A DNA stretch of 64,000 nucleotides from Pseudomonas putida (GTDB lineage: Bacteria > Pseudomonadota > Gammaproteobacteria > Pseudomonadales > Pseudomonadaceae): the NCBI RefSeq assembly GCF_030159595.1, contig NZ_BSKJ01000003.1, forward strand, positions 1 to 64,000, in the 5' to 3' direction. The notes under the pieces were generated by a model, which worked only from the letters and a program-made list of their open reading frames with translations, was not told the DNA's origin and did no database searches. Below are positions 16,637 through 26,581 of this stretch, one piece after another; position 1 is the stretch's first letter, and the number at the start of each line of letters is the position of its first letter. Made by a program: the position numbers and the translations under genes.

Positions 16637-17698
16637 TTAAGGCGGCAGGCGAATGATCAAAGGCTCTTGCTGTTGTTTCACCTGCTGTTCTACCTGTTGC
16701 TCCACTGGCTGCGGCATACTGGCCAGCAAACTGTCCTCAACCTGCCCTGACAGGTAATACACCCCCGACATGGCCCCGCTCTGACGGTTTTCCATCAGTT
16801 CCTGCCATTCCTGGTTCAGCGCCACGTTGAGGATCACCCGCAGCTGCTCGACCATCTGCGGGTGTTCGCGATCGTGGGTCATCATGCCGTAGCCGGCGGC
16901 TGCGATTGAAATCATCGCCCCCGCCACCTTGCCCACTGCCGACGCCACGGCACTGGCGATGCCGCGCGGGGCCAGGGTAGCACCGAGTTTTTCGCTGGCC
17001 TGGGTGGCTACCGAGTTCAGCCCGACATCGGTCCTGCCGGGGCCTTTGCTGGCCTGCAGATGCAAGTGCTGGCGCAAGGCTTGCCAGGCCGGTTGCTGGT
17101 CCAGCGACTTTGCGCGTAGCAGTTGATACAGGCTGGCATTACGCGCGTCTGGTGGCCCCAGGTGGATGGCGGGGATGCGGTTGAGGCGCTGGCTGAGCTG
17201 CTCGGGCGGCGCGTTGTAGCGGCTGATGATGGCCGGCAGCTGCTGGCCGAGCAGTTGCAGGTACAGCTCGCAGGCGCGGTCGCGGATGCCCTCTGGGTTG
17301 ATCTGTTCGGCCACCGGCTCGATCACCCGCTCGTGGTATTGCTCTTGCAGGTACAGGGCCAGGCGCTTTTCCGCCGGTTCACGGCCTTCGCGACTATCGA
17401 GCTTGTACCAGGCTACCTTGAGGGTCAGCCATTGCTGGGTCCAGTAGCCGGTGAACCAGGGGATGAAGTCGCTTTCGGTGCGCTGCTGTACCTGCTCCTT
17501 CCACACCCGCATGGAACGCCGGGCATAGTCGTTGGCCGAACCGGCGGCACCGACCGAGGCATCGATCAGTTCCTGGTCGATGCGTTGCCAGGCGGCGGGC
17601 GTCAGCACTGCGGGCGGTGGCGGGGCAGGCGGGCGCTTGCTCGCGCAGGCGGCGAGTGCCAGCAGGAGGCACAGCAACAGAAGGATTCGAGCACTCAC
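16637..17698 (-). CDS. lipoprotein of unknown function
   Basis: A 353-residue protein with a lipoprotein signal (lipobox LAAC, Cys18) followed by a Pro-rich linker. The body is mostly helical by composition. One stretch near residues 235-265 is rich in small residues ('SAVGKVAGAMISIAAAGYG') and looks like a glycine-zipper or membrane-inserting helix. The C terminus is Gln-rich. I do not recognise a family. Asp at +2 is absent (Ala follows Cys), so outer-membrane sorting is likely. It stands alone between two REP elements. Confidence 0.7.
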   Translation of the reverse strand: MSARILLLLCLLLALAACASKRPPAPPPPAVLTPAAWQRIDQELIDASVGAAGSANDYARRSMRVWKEQVQQRTESDFIPWFTGYWTQQWLTLKVAWYKLDSREGREPAEKRLALYLQEQYHERVIEPVAEQINPEGIRDRACELYLQLLGQQLPAIISRYNAPPEQLSQRLNRIPAIHLGPPDARNASLYQLLRAKSLDQQPAWQALRQHLHLQASKGPGRTDVGLNSVATQASEKLGATLAPRGIASAVASAVGKVAGAMISIAAAGYGMMTHDREHPQMVEQLRVILNVALNQEWQELMENRQSGAMSGVYYLSGQVEDSLLASMPQPVEQQVEQQVKQQQEPLIIRLPP

Positions 17699-17819
17699 GC
17701 AGCCGCCTCCCTGATAGAGGCTGGGGTGGTTCTCGCAGTATAGGGTGGGGTTGTTGGGGCTGCTGTGCAGCCCATCGCTCGCTCAGCACAGACATAAGTT
17801 TCTGTCGGGACGCGGTCTC

Positions 17820-17904
17820 TGTGGGAGCGGGCTTGCCCGCGAACACGGGCGAAGCCCGTGCCATCCACCGCGTCAGCTTCTTCGCGGGCAAGCCCGCTCC
17901 CACA
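17820..17904. repeat. REP pair, 24-bp perfect inverted repeat
   Basis: Arms 17820-17843 and 17881-17904 are exact reverse complements with the core gggagcgggcttgcccgcg. A small hairpin (CACGGGC-GAA-GCCCGTG) lies between them. The element separates the GntR gene end from the lipoprotein gene start. Confidence 0.87.
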
Positions 17905-17917
17905 GGGGAACGCTGAT

Positions 17918-18586
17918 TCATTCCAGGTCGAGCTTTTCTTCCAGGCGGTCCAGGTGCTTGTGCATCAAACCCAGCGCTGCCTCGGCATCGCCTTGCTCCA
18001 CGGCATCGATGATGGCCGCATGCTCTTCCCATGCACAGTGGTCGCAGCACGGTGATTCGTAGCGGGCGATGATCAGCGAGGTCATCGGCACCAAGCCATT
18101 GAGAAACCGCGCCAGCGGCGCATTGGCAGCCACCTGCGCCAGTTTCAGATGAAACTCGCCGCCCAGACGGATCGCCGCGCAACGTTCGCCGCTTTCATGG
18201 TGCTGGCGCTCACGTTCCACCAGCTGCCGCAACTGGCGCACTTGCGCCGGCCGGGCGCGCTGGGCGGCCAGGGTGATCAGTGTGGTTTCAGCCAGGCGCC
18301 GGGCGCTGAGCACCTGGCGCGCTTGATCCGGGTCGGGTGCGGCCAGGTGCGCGGTGTGGCTGGGGCGCTGCACCACCACCTGCTGGTCGGACAGGCGCCC
18401 AAGCACTCGGCGGATCACGGTGCGGCTGACACCAAAGGCATGGCCCAGCGCTTGCTCGGGCAACAGGGCGCCCGGCGGCAGGCGCTGCTCGAGAATGGCG
18501 TCGAACAGCCGGGGGTAGATCTGCTCGGCCGACAGGCGGGTTTCGCCAGCCGCAAGCAGGGCTGGCAGGTGGGGGGCGGCGTTCAT
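17918..18586 (-). CDS. GntR/FCD transcriptional regulator (second of pair)
   Basis: A 222-residue regulator with an N-terminal GntR winged helix ('PEQALGHAFGVSRTVIRRVLGRLSDQQVV', about 43-71) and a C-terminal FCD helical domain ('EFHLKLAQVAANAPL', 'EEHAAIIDAVEQGDAEAA') with the metal-binding His pattern. The gene follows another FCD regulator by 16 bp and a DctA carrier before that, so it looks like the last gene of the operon. The effector is probably an organic acid, by family. Confidence 0.85.
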   Translation of the reverse strand: MNAAPHLPALLAAGETRLSAEQIYPRLFDAILEQRLPPGALLPEQALGHAFGVSRTVIRRVLGRLSDQQVVVQRPSHTAHLAAPDPDQARQVLSARRLAETTLITLAAQRARPAQVRQLRQLVERERQHHESGERCAAIRLGGEFHLKLAQVAANAPLARFLNGLVPMTSLIIARYESPCCDHCAWEEHAAIIDAVEQGDAEAALGLMHKHLDRLEEKLDLE

Positions 18587-18602
18587 GGTCGCTCTCCTGG
18601 GG

Positions 18603-19322
18603 TCATGGATGCGGGTGTTCGTCCGGAATGTTCAGCGAAATGCCCATGCGCTGGCCTTCGGCGAGGATGTGCTGGCGCATCTGGGCACTGGCCTGGGCGC
18701 TGTTGCGCTCACGTATGGCGCGTACCACCGCCTCGTTTTCCTTCAGCCGCGCCGCCAGGTGCTCTGGCGAGTTGCGCAGCATGTCGGCGCTCTGCTTCAG
18801 GGCATTGCCGGTCTGCTGCACCACGCTCTGGAAAATCGGGTTGGTGGTGAGGGCGAACAGCGCTTCGTGGAAGGCGATGTAGGCCTTCACCCCGGCTTCG
18901 CTGTCATCAGCCTCCAGCGCTTCGCGCATGTCCATCAGGGTCAGGCGCAACTGGCCGATGTCCTGGCTGTTGGCCGACTGCGCCACCAGGCCAACGATGA
19001 AGGGTTCCAGGGTGTAGCGCAGTTCCAGAACGTCGGCCAGGCTGGCTGCAGCGCTGGTGTCCATGCCCGGTTCCTGGCTGGCGGCATCGGCATCCAGTAC
19101 CAGTACACCCTTGCCTGGCAACGAGCGCACCAGGCCCAGGGTTTCCAGTACGGTCACCGCTTCGCGCAGGCTGGGGCGGCTGATGCCCAGTTGTTCGGCC
19201 AGCTCGCGCTGGCCTGGCAGCATGTCGCCGGTTCGCCATTGGCCCCGGGCCAGGGCCTGGCGCAGTTTTTCCACCACTGAGTTGACGACGGTCGATGAGC
19301 TGATCACGGTTCGCTCCTGCAA
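18603..19322 (-). CDS. FadR-subfamily GntR regulator (first of pair)
   Basis: A 239-residue regulator with a GntR winged helix ('QRELAEQLGISRPSLREAVTVLETLGLV', about 39-66) and an FCD ligand domain. The recognition segment is the FadR/LldR/PdhR type, whose operators resemble TGGTnnnACCA. Two such sites lie in the dctA promoter about 1.4 kb upstream. The gene follows dctA by 29 bp. It most likely represses the carrier operon, including itself, until its organic-acid effector appears. Confidence 0.86.
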   Translation of the reverse strand: MQERTVISSSTVVNSVVEKLRQALARGQWRTGDMLPGQRELAEQLGISRPSLREAVTVLETLGLVRSLPGKGVLVLDADAASQEPGMDTSAAASLADVLELRYTLEPFIVGLVAQSANSQDIGQLRLTLMDMREALEADDSEAGVKAYIAFHEALFALTTNPIFQSVVQQTGNALKQSADMLRNSPEHLAARLKENEAVVRAIRERNSAQASAQMRQHILAEGQRMGISLNIPDEHPHP

Positions 19323-19351
19323 GGGCCGGCGTTACCGCCGGCCACTTTGGT

Positions 19352-20665
19352 TCAGAATTCCTGTTGATGGTGCGTGTTGGGCTGCTTGCGCGGCGTGGGC
19401 GTGAAGCCCAGCTTGCCGTCAAGCACGTTCTGCGCACGCTCCAGGTCTATGTCCTTTTCCCAGCGGGCGATGGCCACGGTGGCCACGCAGTTGCCAATCA
19501 GGTTGGTCAATGCCCGGCCGATACCCATGAACCAGTCCACTGCCAGTACCAGCACCAGGCCTACCACCGGAATGGCTGGCACGGCGGTCAGGGTGGCGGC
19601 GAGGATTACCAGCGCCGAGCCTGGGATGCCGTGAGCGCCCTTGGAAGTCACCAGCGACACCAGCAGAATGGTCAGCAGGTCGGTCATTTCCAGCGGCGTG
19701 CCGGTGGCGTTGGCAATGAACACGATGGCCAGGGTCAGGTAGATGGAGAAACCATCGAGGTTGAACGAATAGCCGGTTGGGATCACCAGGCCAACGGTGG
19801 AGCTGCCAATGCCCAGATGCTCCAGCTTGCGCATGATCTGTGGCAGCACAGCGTCGGAAGAGGCAGTGCCCAGCACGATGGTCAGCTCTTCGCGCAGGTA
19901 CTTGATCAACGGCAGCAGCTTCAGCCCCGACAGACGCATGACTGTACCCAACACGATCAGCACGAAACCGGCACAGGTCAGGTAGAACAGTGCGACCAGC
20001 CCGCCCAGGTGCTGCAGCGATTCCAGGCCGTATTTGCTGGTGGTGAAGGCGATGGCGCCGAATACGCCGATGGGTGCCAGGCGTACGATCATGCCCATGA
20101 TGCGGAAGATCACATGGCTCAGTTCGTTGATCAGCCGCGAGATACCGGCTGCCGAGTCACCTACCAGGTTCAGCGCGCTGCCGAACAGCACCGAGAACAG
20201 CAGCACCTGGAGAATGTTGTTGTCGGCGAAGGCACCGATCACCGAAGTGGGGATCAGGTCCATGAAGAAGGCCGTGGCGCCATGGATGTGCTGGCCACGC
20301 TCTGCGAGGCCGTTGGCGTCGGCGCTGGACAGTTGGTCCAGGTGGATGTTGGCGCCGCTGCCAATGCCGCTGCTGAAGGCGAACACCAGGCCGATCACCA
20401 GTGCGAGGGTGGTCAGCACTTCGAAGTAGATCACGGACTTCAGGCCGATGCGCCCGACCTTTTTCAGGTCGCCAGCGCCCGAGATACCGCTGACCACCAC
20501 GCAGAACACGATCAGGCCGATGAGCATCTTGATCAGCTTGATGAAGCCGTCGCCGAGGGGTTTGAGTTGCAGGGAAAGGTCGGGGAAGCTGAGACCGCAG
20601 GCGATGCCGAGGGCAAGGCCGAGTACGACTTGCAGGAAGATCGAACGCGAGCACCATTTGAGCAT
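19352..20665 (-). CDS. DctA-family dicarboxylate/proton or sodium symporter
   Basis: A 437-residue carrier of the DAACS (glutamate/C4-dicarboxylate) family. It has the serine-rich re-entrant loop 'TASSDAVLPQIM' and the substrate-site segment 'VIPTGYSFNLDGFSIYL', and 'PTSVIGAFADNNILQVLLFS' is typical of DctA. It is probably one of several DctA paralogues in the genome, and its exact substrate (succinate, malate, fumarate or a relative) is not readable. It is transcribed with two GntR regulators. FadR-like operators lie in its upstream region. Confidence 0.85.
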   Translation of the reverse strand: MLKWCSRSIFLQVVLGLALGIACGLSFPDLSLQLKPLGDGFIKLIKMLIGLIVFCVVVSGISGAGDLKKVGRIGLKSVIYFEVLTTLALVIGLVFAFSSGIGSGANIHLDQLSSADANGLAERGQHIHGATAFFMDLIPTSVIGAFADNNILQVLLFSVLFGSALNLVGDSAAGISRLINELSHVIFRIMGMIVRLAPIGVFGAIAFTTSKYGLESLQHLGGLVALFYLTCAGFVLIVLGTVMRLSGLKLLPLIKYLREELTIVLGTASSDAVLPQIMRKLEHLGIGSSTVGLVIPTGYSFNLDGFSIYLTLAIVFIANATGTPLEMTDLLTILLVSLVTSKGAHGIPGSALVILAATLTAVPAIPVVGLVLVLAVDWFMGIGRALTNLIGNCVATVAIARWEKDIDLERAQNVLDGKLGFTPTPRKQPNTHHQQEF

Positions 20666-20736
20666 GGGATTATCTCTGATCGGTGTCCTTGCTTCGGTAG
20701 CCGCACGGGGCGAAAGAGCGCAGGACTTAATTATTG

Positions 20737-20746
20737 TGGTCTTACC
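20737..20746. promoter_or_regulatory. FadR/LldR-like operator, proximal
   Basis: TGGTCTTACC fits the TGGTnnnACC(A) core used by FadR-subfamily GntR proteins such as PdhR and LldR. It is about 75 bp upstream of the dctA start and next to a second, double site. Confidence 0.55.
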
Positions 20747-20802
20747 GGTTTGTTCAGCGCGAGGCCATAAAAGCGCGAAAAATCCCTGATTGCAAGGGTT
20801 TT

Positions 20803-20823
20803 TGGCCTTACCGGTCTGACCAG
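20803..20823. promoter_or_regulatory. FadR/LldR-like operator, distal double site
   Basis: Two overlapping GGTCTkACC-like cores abut here: GGCCTTACC (20804-20812) and GGTCTGACC (20813-20821). With the proximal site this gives three copies in 90 bp. Confidence 0.5.
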
Positions 20824-20892
20824 TTATGGGGCAGTCTGGCCTGCCAGGCTCTAGTTCGGTGCGTGCCGTGAAATGGGTAGACGCGAATTTGT

Positions 20893-21210
20893 TCAGGGCT
20901 TGGCCAGTGCCTGCTCCACTGCTGCAATCAGCTTGCCAAGATCCTTGGGCGGGGCGTTGTGAATGACGCCGAACAGGTAGGCGCGCTGCTCCTCTTCGTC
21001 GTCCGGCTCGGCGAAGAAGTCCTTGGGTTTGACGCCCAGCACCTGAGCGAACTCCATGAGAGCATCGATGCTGGGGGTATAGGTGCTGGTTTCGAAGCGG
21101 CTGATGGTCTTGGGATCGAAGCCGGTCCGTTCGGCCAGTTGTGCCTGGGTCAGGCCCGCCAGCTTGCGGTAGCGGCGCAGGGCGGTACCCAAAGCTGATC
21201 TCGTCATCAC
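20893..21210 (-). CDS. small XRE-family HTH protein
   Basis: A 105-residue protein. Residues about 8-62 are a lambda-repressor-like HTH ('LTQAQLAERTGFDPKTISRFET'), followed by an acidic linker and a short helical C terminus. No toxin gene adjoins it, so an antitoxin role has no support. It is upstream of dctA on the same strand but more than 200 bp away. Targets are unknown. The ATG at 21210 is used; one could also read the next codon (also ATG). Confidence 0.78.
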   Translation of the reverse strand: MMTRSALGTALRRYRKLAGLTQAQLAERTGFDPKTISRFETSTYTPSIDALMEFAQVLGVKPKDFFAEPDDEEEQRAYLFGVIHNAPPKDLGKLIAAVEQALAKP

Positions 21211-21252
21211 TTAATTCCCATTTAGAATCAAGAACTTAACGATATCTATCAG

Positions 21253-21269
21253 CATGGCGCAACGCCATG
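21253..21269. repeat. palindrome in the XRE/aer gap
   Basis: CATGGCG-CAA-CGCCATG is a perfect 7-bp inverted repeat about 40 bp upstream of the XRE gene and 200 bp upstream of the aer gene. It may be an XRE operator. The rest of the 263-bp gap shows no convincing promoter to me. Confidence 0.35.
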
Positions 21270-21473
21270 ATCGATCACCTTTGTTTTATTTATGTGATGA
21301 ATTTCGTAGAATTCACGGCTTGACCGGTCAGTCATCGTCACCTTCCCTGCGTTGTTCGGCCTCGTGCCCTGACGGCGGGAAGCGCATTTGCCATTTGGAG
21401 CGGATCGCTACGGATCGGTTCCGATGGCTGTCGATGAGCTGAATGCCGGCACGTCAGTGAATGGAGTCTCATC

Positions 21474-23039
21474 GTGCGCCTCAACTTGCCGGTTACCCCG
21501 GTCGAGCAACGTTTCCCCCCCGATCAGCGGCTGATTTCCGCTACCGATACCGCGAGCCTGATCACCTACTGCAACCCCGAATTCGCTGCTATCAGCGGCT
21601 ACAGCGAGGCCGAGCTGATCGGCAGCCCGCACAACCTGGTGCGCCACCCGGACATGCCGCCGGCGGTGTACGCGTTGATGTGGCGTTACCTGAAAGCTGG
21701 CAAGAGCTGGATGGGCATCGTCAAGAACCGCTGCCGTAATGGCGACTACTACTGGGTCAATGCTTACGTCACGCCCATCCTCGAAGGTGGGCGGGTGGTT
21801 GGCTACGAGTCGGTGCGGGTGTGCCCCACGCGTGAGCAGGTGGTCCGCGCCGAAGCCCTGTACGCGCGCCTGCGCAACGGCCAGGCGGCATTGTCGGCGC
21901 CGCGCCGTCTGAGCTTGCTGGCGCAGGCCCTGGCCTTGCCACTGGCGGGCGGGCTGCTGGCACTGGGCGCCAACCAGCTGTGGCCAGGCTTGGTGGGGCA
22001 GGGGCTGACCCTGGGTCTGTTCCTGGCCTACGGCCTGTGGGCACGCGATGCCCTTGGCCGGCAGCTGCAGCAGGTTGTGCAAGGCGCCGAAGGGGCCTTC
22101 GCCGACCCGGTTGCAGCCTTGACCTACAGCGACCTGCCCGGTGCCGCCGGGCAACTGCAACTGATGCTGATCAGCGAAGAGGCGCGCCTGAAAACCGCCT
22201 TGACGCGGCTGAGCGACCTAGCCGTGCAAATGGCTGTGGCCGCCCATGATGCCGGGCAGTTGTCGCGCAGCACCGAGGCGGCATTGCTGAAGCAGCGTGC
22301 CGAAACCGACCTGAGCGCCACGGCGATGAACCAGATGGCCGCCTCCATCGGCGAAGTGGCCAACCACGTCCAGTTGACCGCCGCCGAGGCACACACTGCG
22401 CACCTGCTGGCCGAGCAGGGTAGCCAGGTGGCTGACGCCAGCGGCGCAGCCATTCGTACCCTGGCCAGCACCGTGACGCAGATTAACCAGGCGGTCAGCC
22501 AGCTGGCCGGTCAGACCGGTGCCATCGCCGAGGCTACCGGAATGATCCGCGGCATTGCCGAGCAGACCAATCTGCTGGCCCTCAACGCCGCCATCGAGGC
22601 AGCGCGTGCGGGCGAGCAAGGGCGCGGCTTTGCCGTGGTCGCCGATGAAGTACGGGCGCTGGCCGACAAGACCCGCCAGTCGACCCTGCACATCCAGGCC
22701 ATCATCGATGCCCTGCGCAGCGGCGCCGAAGAAGCCGTAGCGATCGCCAGCCAGGGCATCGACGGTGCCGAGCAAGGCGTTGCCCAGGTGCAGGAAGCCC
22801 GCCAGGCGCTGCATGGCATTCGCGACGCGGTGCAGCGCATCAGCGACATGAGTCAACAGATGGCGACCGCCTCGCAGCAACAGTCGGCGGTGGCTGAAGA
22901 CGTTTCGCGGCAGATCAACGGCGTAGCCGGTATTGCCCAGCACAGCGCCCACAGCGCCAACGCCGCCGCCTCGCGCGGTGCCGAACTGGAACAGGTGTGC
23001 GCCGGATTGCGCGCCCTGGTGGAGCGCTTCAACCGCTAA
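21474..23039 (+). CDS. aer2: Aer-type PAS aerotaxis/energy-taxis receptor
   Basis: A 521-residue receptor. An N-terminal PAS domain (about 15-125, with 'NLVRHPDMP' and '[18 protein letters not shown]') would bind FAD as in E. coli Aer. A hydrophobic segment (about 145-185) anchors it, and the MCP signalling tip '[20 protein letters not shown]' follows. There is no periplasmic domain. It starts with GTG at 21474. The next gene, a c-di-GMP enzyme, begins 13 bp after its stop. From memory this is the P. putida Aer2/PP_2258 pair; it is not the P. aeruginosa protein also called Aer2. Confidence 0.86.
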   Translation: MRLNLPVTPVEQRFPPDQRLISATDTASLITYCNPEFAAISGYSEAELIGSPHNLVRHPDMPPAVYALMWRYLKAGKSWMGIVKNRCRNGDYYWVNAYVTPILEGGRVVGYESVRVCPTREQVVRAEALYARLRNGQAALSAPRRLSLLAQALALPLAGGLLALGANQLWPGLVGQGLTLGLFLAYGLWARDALGRQLQQVVQGAEGAFADPVAALTYSDLPGAAGQLQLMLISEEARLKTALTRLSDLAVQMAVAAHDAGQLSRSTEAALLKQRAETDLSATAMNQMAASIGEVANHVQLTAAEAHTAHLLAEQGSQVADASGAAIRTLASTVTQINQAVSQLAGQTGAIAEATGMIRGIAEQTNLLALNAAIEAARAGEQGRGFAVVADEVRALADKTRQSTLHIQAIIDALRSGAEEAVAIASQGIDGAEQGVAQVQEARQALHGIRDAVQRISDMSQQMATASQQQSAVAEDVSRQINGVAGIAQHSAHSANAAASRGAELEQVCAGLRALVERFNR

Positions 23040-23052
23040 GGCAGGATGCTTA

Positions 23053-24741
23053 ATGGATGATATCTATCGCGCGGCCGTGGACGCGGCCGCGATTTTTTCG
23101 GAAACCGACCTGCGTGGGAACATCACCTACGTCAACCAGCAGTTTTGCAGCATCTCGGGCTACAGCCGCGAGGAGCTGCTGGGTGCCAACCACCGCATCC
23201 TCAATTCCGGCCTGCACGAGCCGGCGTTCTTTGTCGGTATGTGGCGGGCCCTGGCCGCCGGGCGGGTGTGGAAGGGCGAGATCTGCAACCGGGCCAAGGA
23301 CGGTTCGTTGTACTGGGTCGACAGCACCATGGTGCCATTGGTCGACCCGCTGACCGGCCTGGTGCGCAAGTATGTGTCGATCCGCTTTGACGTCACCGAG
23401 AAGCGCCAACTGCTGCATACCTTGCAGTGGCGGGTGGGACACGATGTGCTCACTGGCCTGCCCAACCGCGCCTACCTGTCCGACCTGTTGAACCAGGCCC
23501 TGGCCTACTCGCGGCGCGAAGACATCCCGCTGGCGGTGTGCATGCTCGACCTGGATGGCTTCAAGGCGGTCAACGACGGCTACGGGCATGCCGTGGGCGA
23601 CCTGCTGCTGGTGGAAGTGGCGCAGCGCCTGAAGCGCATCCTGCGCGGTGGTGACGCCGTGGCCCGGCTATCGGGCGACGAGTTCGTGCTGATCCTGCGC
23701 GATGTCGATGATGAGCGAAAGCTGCATGCCGCCCTGCGGCGGGTGTTGCGGGCATTGGCGGCCCCCTGTGCGGTACGGGGGCACACGCTGTCGCTCAGCG
23801 CCAGTATCGGCGTGACTCTGTACCCGCAGGATGACGAAGATGCCGACACCCTGGTGCGCCATGCCGACCAGGCCATGTATGTGGCCAAGCAGCGCGGACG
23901 CAACCGCTATCATGTGTTCGACGTGTCGCAGGAGCAGGAACTCAAGGCCACTCACCAGACGGTCGCGCGGGTGCGACGGGCCCTTGATAACCGTGAGCTG
24001 TGCCTTTACTACCAGCCTAAGGTCAACCTGCGCAGCGGCCAGGTGCTGGGCTTCGAGGGCTTGCTGCGCTGGCGCCGACCAGGCCGTGGCGTGGTGCCGC
24101 CCGGCGATTTCCTGCCTTGGGTAGAGCAGACCGACCTGATCGTCGAAATCGGCGAGTGGGTGCTCGGCCAGGCATTGAGCCAGTTGCAGGCCTGGCAGCA
24201 GCAGGGGCAGCCTTGGTCGTTGAGCGTGAACATCGCCGCGCGGCATTTACAGCGCAGTGACTTTGCTGAGCGCCTACAGCAGCTGCTGGCAGAGTACCCG
24301 GCGGTGGACCCGGCGCGGCTGGACCTGGAAATCGTCGAGTCAGTGGCCATCGACAACCTGCAGCACGTCAGCCGTTGCCTGGACGCCTGTCGTGCATTGG
24401 GCGTGCGCTTCTCACTGGACGATTTCGGCACCGGCTATTCGTCGTTGAGTTACCTGAAGCGCTTGCCGACCCAGACGATCAAGATCGACCAGTCGTTCGT
24501 GCGTGACATCCTCCATGACCAGGACGACCTGGCGCTGACTGCGGCGGTGATCGGCCTGGCGCGGGCGTTTGGCCGCGAGGTGATCGCCGAGGGGCTGGAA
24601 AGTGTCGAGCACGGGCGGGTGCTGATGGGGCTGGGCTGCGAGCTGGCGCAGGGGTACTGCATTGCCCGGCCGATGCCGGCCAGTGAAGTGCAAACCTGGG
24701 CACAGGCTTACCGGCAGCCGGTGCAGTGGCGTGATCCTTGA
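23053..24741 (+). CDS. PAS-GGDEF-EAL c-di-GMP enzyme
   Basis: A 562-residue cytoplasmic protein: PAS (about 5-115), GGDEF (about 125-290) and EAL (about 305-555). The cyclase motif is SGDEF (207-211) rather than GGDEF, which is often still active. The phosphodiesterase motif is EGL (335-337) rather than EAL, with the catalytic Glu kept, and 'DDFGTGYSS' and 'KIDQSFV' are intact. Both activities are therefore plausible. The PAS domain resembles that of the adjacent Aer receptor, suggesting a shared input. Co-transcription with aer is expected. Confidence 0.88.
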   Translation: MDDIYRAAVDAAAIFSETDLRGNITYVNQQFCSISGYSREELLGANHRILNSGLHEPAFFVGMWRALAAGRVWKGEICNRAKDGSLYWVDSTMVPLVDPLTGLVRKYVSIRFDVTEKRQLLHTLQWRVGHDVLTGLPNRAYLSDLLNQALAYSRREDIPLAVCMLDLDGFKAVNDGYGHAVGDLLLVEVAQRLKRILRGGDAVARLSGDEFVLILRDVDDERKLHAALRRVLRALAAPCAVRGHTLSLSASIGVTLYPQDDEDADTLVRHADQAMYVAKQRGRNRYHVFDVSQEQELKATHQTVARVRRALDNRELCLYYQPKVNLRSGQVLGFEGLLRWRRPGRGVVPPGDFLPWVEQTDLIVEIGEWVLGQALSQLQAWQQQGQPWSLSVNIAARHLQRSDFAERLQQLLAEYPAVDPARLDLEIVESVAIDNLQHVSRCLDACRALGVRFSLDDFGTGYSSLSYLKRLPTQTIKIDQSFVRDILHDQDDLALTAAVIGLARAFGREVIAEGLESVEHGRVLMGLGCELAQGYCIARPMPASEVQTWAQAYRQPVQWRDP

Positions 24742-24784
24742 GCGGCCGTGCACCGCATCGGCCACGGGCTTCAAGGCAATAGAT

Positions 24785-26533
24785 TCAACGCTCACGCAGT
24801 CGCTTGTAGAGGGTGGTCCGGCTGATCCCCAGGCCGCGCGCCACTGCTGACAGGTTGCCATTGGCTTGTTCAACCAGCGTTTGCAGGTCTACCGCTTCAG
24901 TCGCCACCCGCACGGGCACCTGCAACTCGGTCAGAAAACCCGCAGGCAGGTGCTCGACGCCGACTGGCCCGTTGCCCGCCAAGGCCAGTGCCACCTGCAG
25001 CACACTGACCAGTTCGCGCACATTGCCAGGCCAGGGGTGCTGATCGAGCAACTCGATAATGGCCGGGGGCAGCCGTGCCGGTTGCCCAGGCTCGCGGTAG
25101 CGGGCATGTACCTGATCGATCAACTGCCGCCGGTCCGCACGCTCGCGCAGCGGCGGCAGCACCACCGCCAGCCCTGCGATGCGGTAATACAGATCCTGAC
25201 GAAAGCGCCCGGCACGCACCTCTTCGGCCAGGTCGCGGTTGCTCGCCGACACCACGCGGATATCCACCGGCACCGGTTCGCCGCTGCCCAGCGGCTGGAT
25301 GCTGCGCGTTTGCAATACACGCAGCAGGCGGGCCTGAGTTGGCAACGGCATGTCGCCGACTTCATCGAGAAACAGGATGCCGTGGTCGGCCTTGCGGATC
25401 AGCCCAGGATTGCCTTTGTGGTGGGCGCCGGTGAACGCGCCTTTGTCGTAGCCGAACAGCTCCGACTCCACCAGTTCGGCCGGGATAGCCGCGCAGTTGA
25501 CGGCGACCAGGGGCTGGTTGGCCCGGCTGCTGGTCCGATGCAGGGTTTCTACGAACACTTCTTTGCCCACACCGGTTTCACCCTGCACCAACACCGGGAT
25601 GTCCTTTTCCAGCAGCAGGCCAGCCTGTACCCGCGCCTTTTCCAGGCGCGGCTCACCATTGCCGGGCTCGGCGCGGCGGGGCGCCTCGCGTGGCGGCTGC
25701 CACTGGCAATGAAAGCGGTTGCGCCCGGTGGCCTGGAGGGCGAAGGGCTGTTGCCGGGGATGGCTGAGCAACTGCTGCAGGGGCAACTGGAACAGCTGCT
25801 CGATGTTCTGCCGCAGCGGGTTACCGCCCAGCAGGCTGTCGGCCCGGTGATTGGCGGCCAGCACCTGCCCGCGCTCATCGAACACCAGCAGGCCGGCCCA
25901 AGGGCTGTCGAGGTTGTCGGAAGCGCTGTTGAACATCAGTTGCGCATGCTGGTCGGCATGTTCGGCGAGAATCAGGCGGTTTTCCAGGCTCTGGCTCATC
26001 ATGCGCACCAGTCCCAGCGTCTGGCTGGCCGGCAGGTAGCCGTCGCTGGCCACGTCGAGCACTCCGACCAGCTGTCGCGCAGCGTTGAACAGGGGGGCGG
26101 CGGCGCTGGACATGTAGCGGTTCTGGCGCAGGAAGTGCTCGTCCTGGCCGACGTGAATGGCCTCGGCACAAATCAGCGTGGTGCCCAAGGCATTGGTGCC
26201 AACGCCGCGCTCATGCCAATGGGCCCCGGCGCTGAAACCGTGCTGCTGACGCGGTTCGATGAACCGCCGCGAGCCCCAGCTGTCGAGCAGGCAGCCGCTG
26301 GCATCGGCCAGCATCACCAGGTAGCTGGCGTTGCCGAGCAGATGTGCGTATTGCGGCAGCACTTCCTCTCGGGTGAGGCGCAGCAGGGCCTGGCGCCGCT
26401 CCAGCAAGGCGCTGAGTTCGGCGCGGGTCAGGCAGTCGAAGTCCGGTGCGTGCTGGGGGTGCAGGCCATGTTCGCGGCAACGGGCCCAGGAGGCCTGGAT
26501 CAGTTGGGCATGGGTCGAAGCGGATGCGGCCAT
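24785..26533 (-). CDS. sigma-54 enhancer-binding activator (AcoR-like)
   Basis: A 582-residue activator. A GAF domain (about 60-190) and a PAS-like segment (about 195-285) precede the AAA+ domain with Walker A GETGVGK (318-324), the sigma-54 contact loop GAFTGA (365-370) and Walker B LFLDE (387-391). A Fis-type HTH ends the protein (about 550-582). It lacks a receiver domain, so it senses a metabolite. It is divergent from the glycerol transporter operon, whose promoter region has a -24/-12 element and repeated upstream sites; I infer that it switches this operon on. Confidence 0.88.
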   Translation of the reverse strand: MAASASTHAQLIQASWARCREHGLHPQHAPDFDCLTRAELSALLERRQALLRLTREEVLPQYAHLLGNASYLVMLADASGCLLDSWGSRRFIEPRQQHGFSAGAHWHERGVGTNALGTTLICAEAIHVGQDEHFLRQNRYMSSAAAPLFNAARQLVGVLDVASDGYLPASQTLGLVRMMSQSLENRLILAEHADQHAQLMFNSASDNLDSPWAGLLVFDERGQVLAANHRADSLLGGNPLRQNIEQLFQLPLQQLLSHPRQQPFALQATGRNRFHCQWQPPREAPRRAEPGNGEPRLEKARVQAGLLLEKDIPVLVQGETGVGKEVFVETLHRTSSRANQPLVAVNCAAIPAELVESELFGYDKGAFTGAHHKGNPGLIRKADHGILFLDEVGDMPLPTQARLLRVLQTRSIQPLGSGEPVPVDIRVVSASNRDLAEEVRAGRFRQDLYYRIAGLAVVLPPLRERADRRQLIDQVHARYREPGQPARLPPAIIELLDQHPWPGNVRELVSVLQVALALAGNGPVGVEHLPAGFLTELQVPVRVATEAVDLQTLVEQANGNLSAVARGLGISRTTLYKRLRER

Positions 26534-26581
26534 GGGCCTGTCCTGTGTGGTTGTTGTTATGGGCGGACCGCTGTTGAGTGT

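Noticed and set aside
20778..20803. Possible terminator for the small XRE gene (CCCT...AGGG with A and T runs)
   Set aside because: The stem has only four G-C-type pairs with a mismatch in the A/T part, and it lies among operator-like sequences, so it is not convincing.
20893..21210. Small XRE protein as an antitoxin
   Set aside because: No toxin-like gene lies on either side.
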